The notes under the pieces: model-generated
What the model was told of the DNA's origin: nothing
Seen by the model: the letters and a program-made list of their open reading frames with translations, nothing else
The model's database searches: none
Program-made: the position numbers and the translations under genes
Part shown: positions 63,528 to 64,000 of the stretch, piece after piece
How positions within the stretch are numbered: the stretch's first letter is position 1
Layout of the letters: each line of letters starts with the position of its first letter
Assembly (NCBI RefSeq): GCF_902706285.1
Contig: NZ_CACSKD010000003.1
Coordinates: forward strand, 248,001-312,000
Length of the DNA stretch: 64,000 bases
From: Rhizobium sp. 18055
GTDB taxonomy: Bacteria; Pseudomonadota; Alphaproteobacteria; Rhizobiales; Rhizobiaceae
Reading direction: 5' to 3'

Positions 63528-64000
63528 CTATCGCAGATTGAGATTTGATCTGATTGCCGTTTCGTCTTCGGTCTTCTGAACGACCACACCGTGCCAGCCG
63601 AGGCCGTCATAGTCCTCGTAGCCCAGGGTCTTGGCATAGGCGACAATGGACCCGTTGTTGTCGTAGTAGCTGCCGCGTGATTGCCCTGCCTGCTTCTGCA
63701 GGGCGAAGTGGCTGAACATCAGCGCGGTATTGCTGCAGGCAATAATCCGATTGGCGCCGTCGAGAAGCATGACGGTGGTTCGGTTCGCGACCTGCGATGG
63801 CAGGTTGGCTTCCTTCTCCACAATCGCCTGGCCCTGGTTTTGCCAGTCGAAATAGACCCCGAGCGTTCCAACGAGCCGCCCGTCCAGCTTTCCGCCCTCG
63901 CGAACACCCGTCGCATAGACGAGTGCCGTGCGGCCGCCATGCAACTCGCTATTTCGCACCTCGTCCACGACATAATCGTCGCCTAATTTGCAACTGGCCG
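63528..64000 (-). CDS. C-terminal part of a sensory (Cache-like) protein, truncated by window edge
   Basis: A frame open from the right edge to TAG/TAA at 63528 gives about 157 residues: ...GGRTALVYATGVREGGKLDGRLVGTLGVYFDWQNQGQAIVEKE, RTTVMLLDGANRIIACS, GSYYDNNGSIVAYAKTLGYEDYDGLGWHGVVVQKTEDETA. The VGTLGVYFDW, LLDGANRIIA and YEDYDGLGWHGVV pattern resembles the second half of a double Cache sensor domain, as in chemoreceptors and related signalling proteins. It ends right after this domain, so no C-terminal output domain follows. Confidence 0.6.
   Translation of the reverse strand, partial: ASCKLGDDYVVDEVRNSELHGGRTALVYATGVREGGKLDGRLVGTLGVYFDWQNQGQAIVEKEANLPSQVANRTTVMLLDGANRIIACSNTALMFSHFALQKQAGQSRGSYYDNNGSIVAYAKTLGYEDYDGLGWHGVVVQKTEDETAIRSNLNLR

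Noticed and set aside
1..64000. CRISPR arrays, rRNA and tRNA genes
   Set aside because: No regularly spaced direct repeats and no tRNA or rRNA signature were seen when reading the window; a covariance-model scan could still find a missed small RNA.

Overview
The window reads as chromosomal DNA of a Rhizobiaceae alphaproteobacterium close to Agrobacterium/Rhizobium/Allorhizobium. The grounds are high GC, a MucR/Ros zinc-finger regulator, a FeuN-FeuP-FeuQ cluster, DivJ- and PleC-type cell-cycle kinases, several rhizobial DUF families, a RIME-like palindromic repeat and a complete gene cluster of the Rhodobacter gene transfer agent (RcGTA) type. No integrase, tRNA, rRNA or CRISPR array was found. 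All identifications come from reading the sequence; no database search was run.

Layout. 1-6109: tail of an unknown gene, then a seven-gene Mrp (Mnh/Pha) cation/H+ antiporter operon with overlapping start and stop codons. 6110-9761: mucR with a long AT-rich leader, a protein made only of DnaA domain IV overlapping a DUF6456 gene, a methyltransferase, and sufE. 10030-17893: a DUF5330 protein, a DivJ-like kinase with a peptidoglycan-binding protein, small conserved proteins, a DUF2336 protein and a DUF1254/DUF1214 pair. 17979-23903: a higBA toxin-antitoxin module with a legible promoter/operator, a GIY-YIG protein, a 221-bp inverted-repeat element, a PBP1A-type synthase, YcgN- and YjbR-family proteins and an HD-GYP protein.

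24233-43916: a GTA cluster holding the whole packaging, head and tail series in canonical order: g1, terminase, portal, g3.5, protease, capsid, g6-g8, g9, g10, g10.1, g11-g15. It is unusual for its insertions. A GH19-like endolysin, an antisense 43-codon gene, a Dabb protein and a possible small RNA lie between terminase and portal. A ParDE-type module with its own promoter lies between portal and g3.5. A RIME-like repeat lies between capsid and g6. A TacA-TacT (DUF1778/GNAT) module and an opposing MFS gene lie between g8 and g9. An intrinsic terminator sits directly in front of g9, and g10.1 has no ordinary start codon. A small holin-like gene closes the cluster.

44097-64000: feuNPQ, a lipoprotein gene, the cytochrome c maturation operon ccmI-E-F-H, a DegP protease with a clear terminator, an OmpR-type two-component pair, glnE, a PleC-like kinase, pepN, and the C-terminal part of a gene that leaves the window.

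Working together: head, tail, endolysin and holin-like genes could in principle make, package and release DNA-carrying particles. The two embedded toxin-antitoxin modules could punish loss of the locus. The internal terminator and the opposing MFS gene would uncouple head from tail expression. These are inferences; nothing in the sequence shows that the cluster is active.
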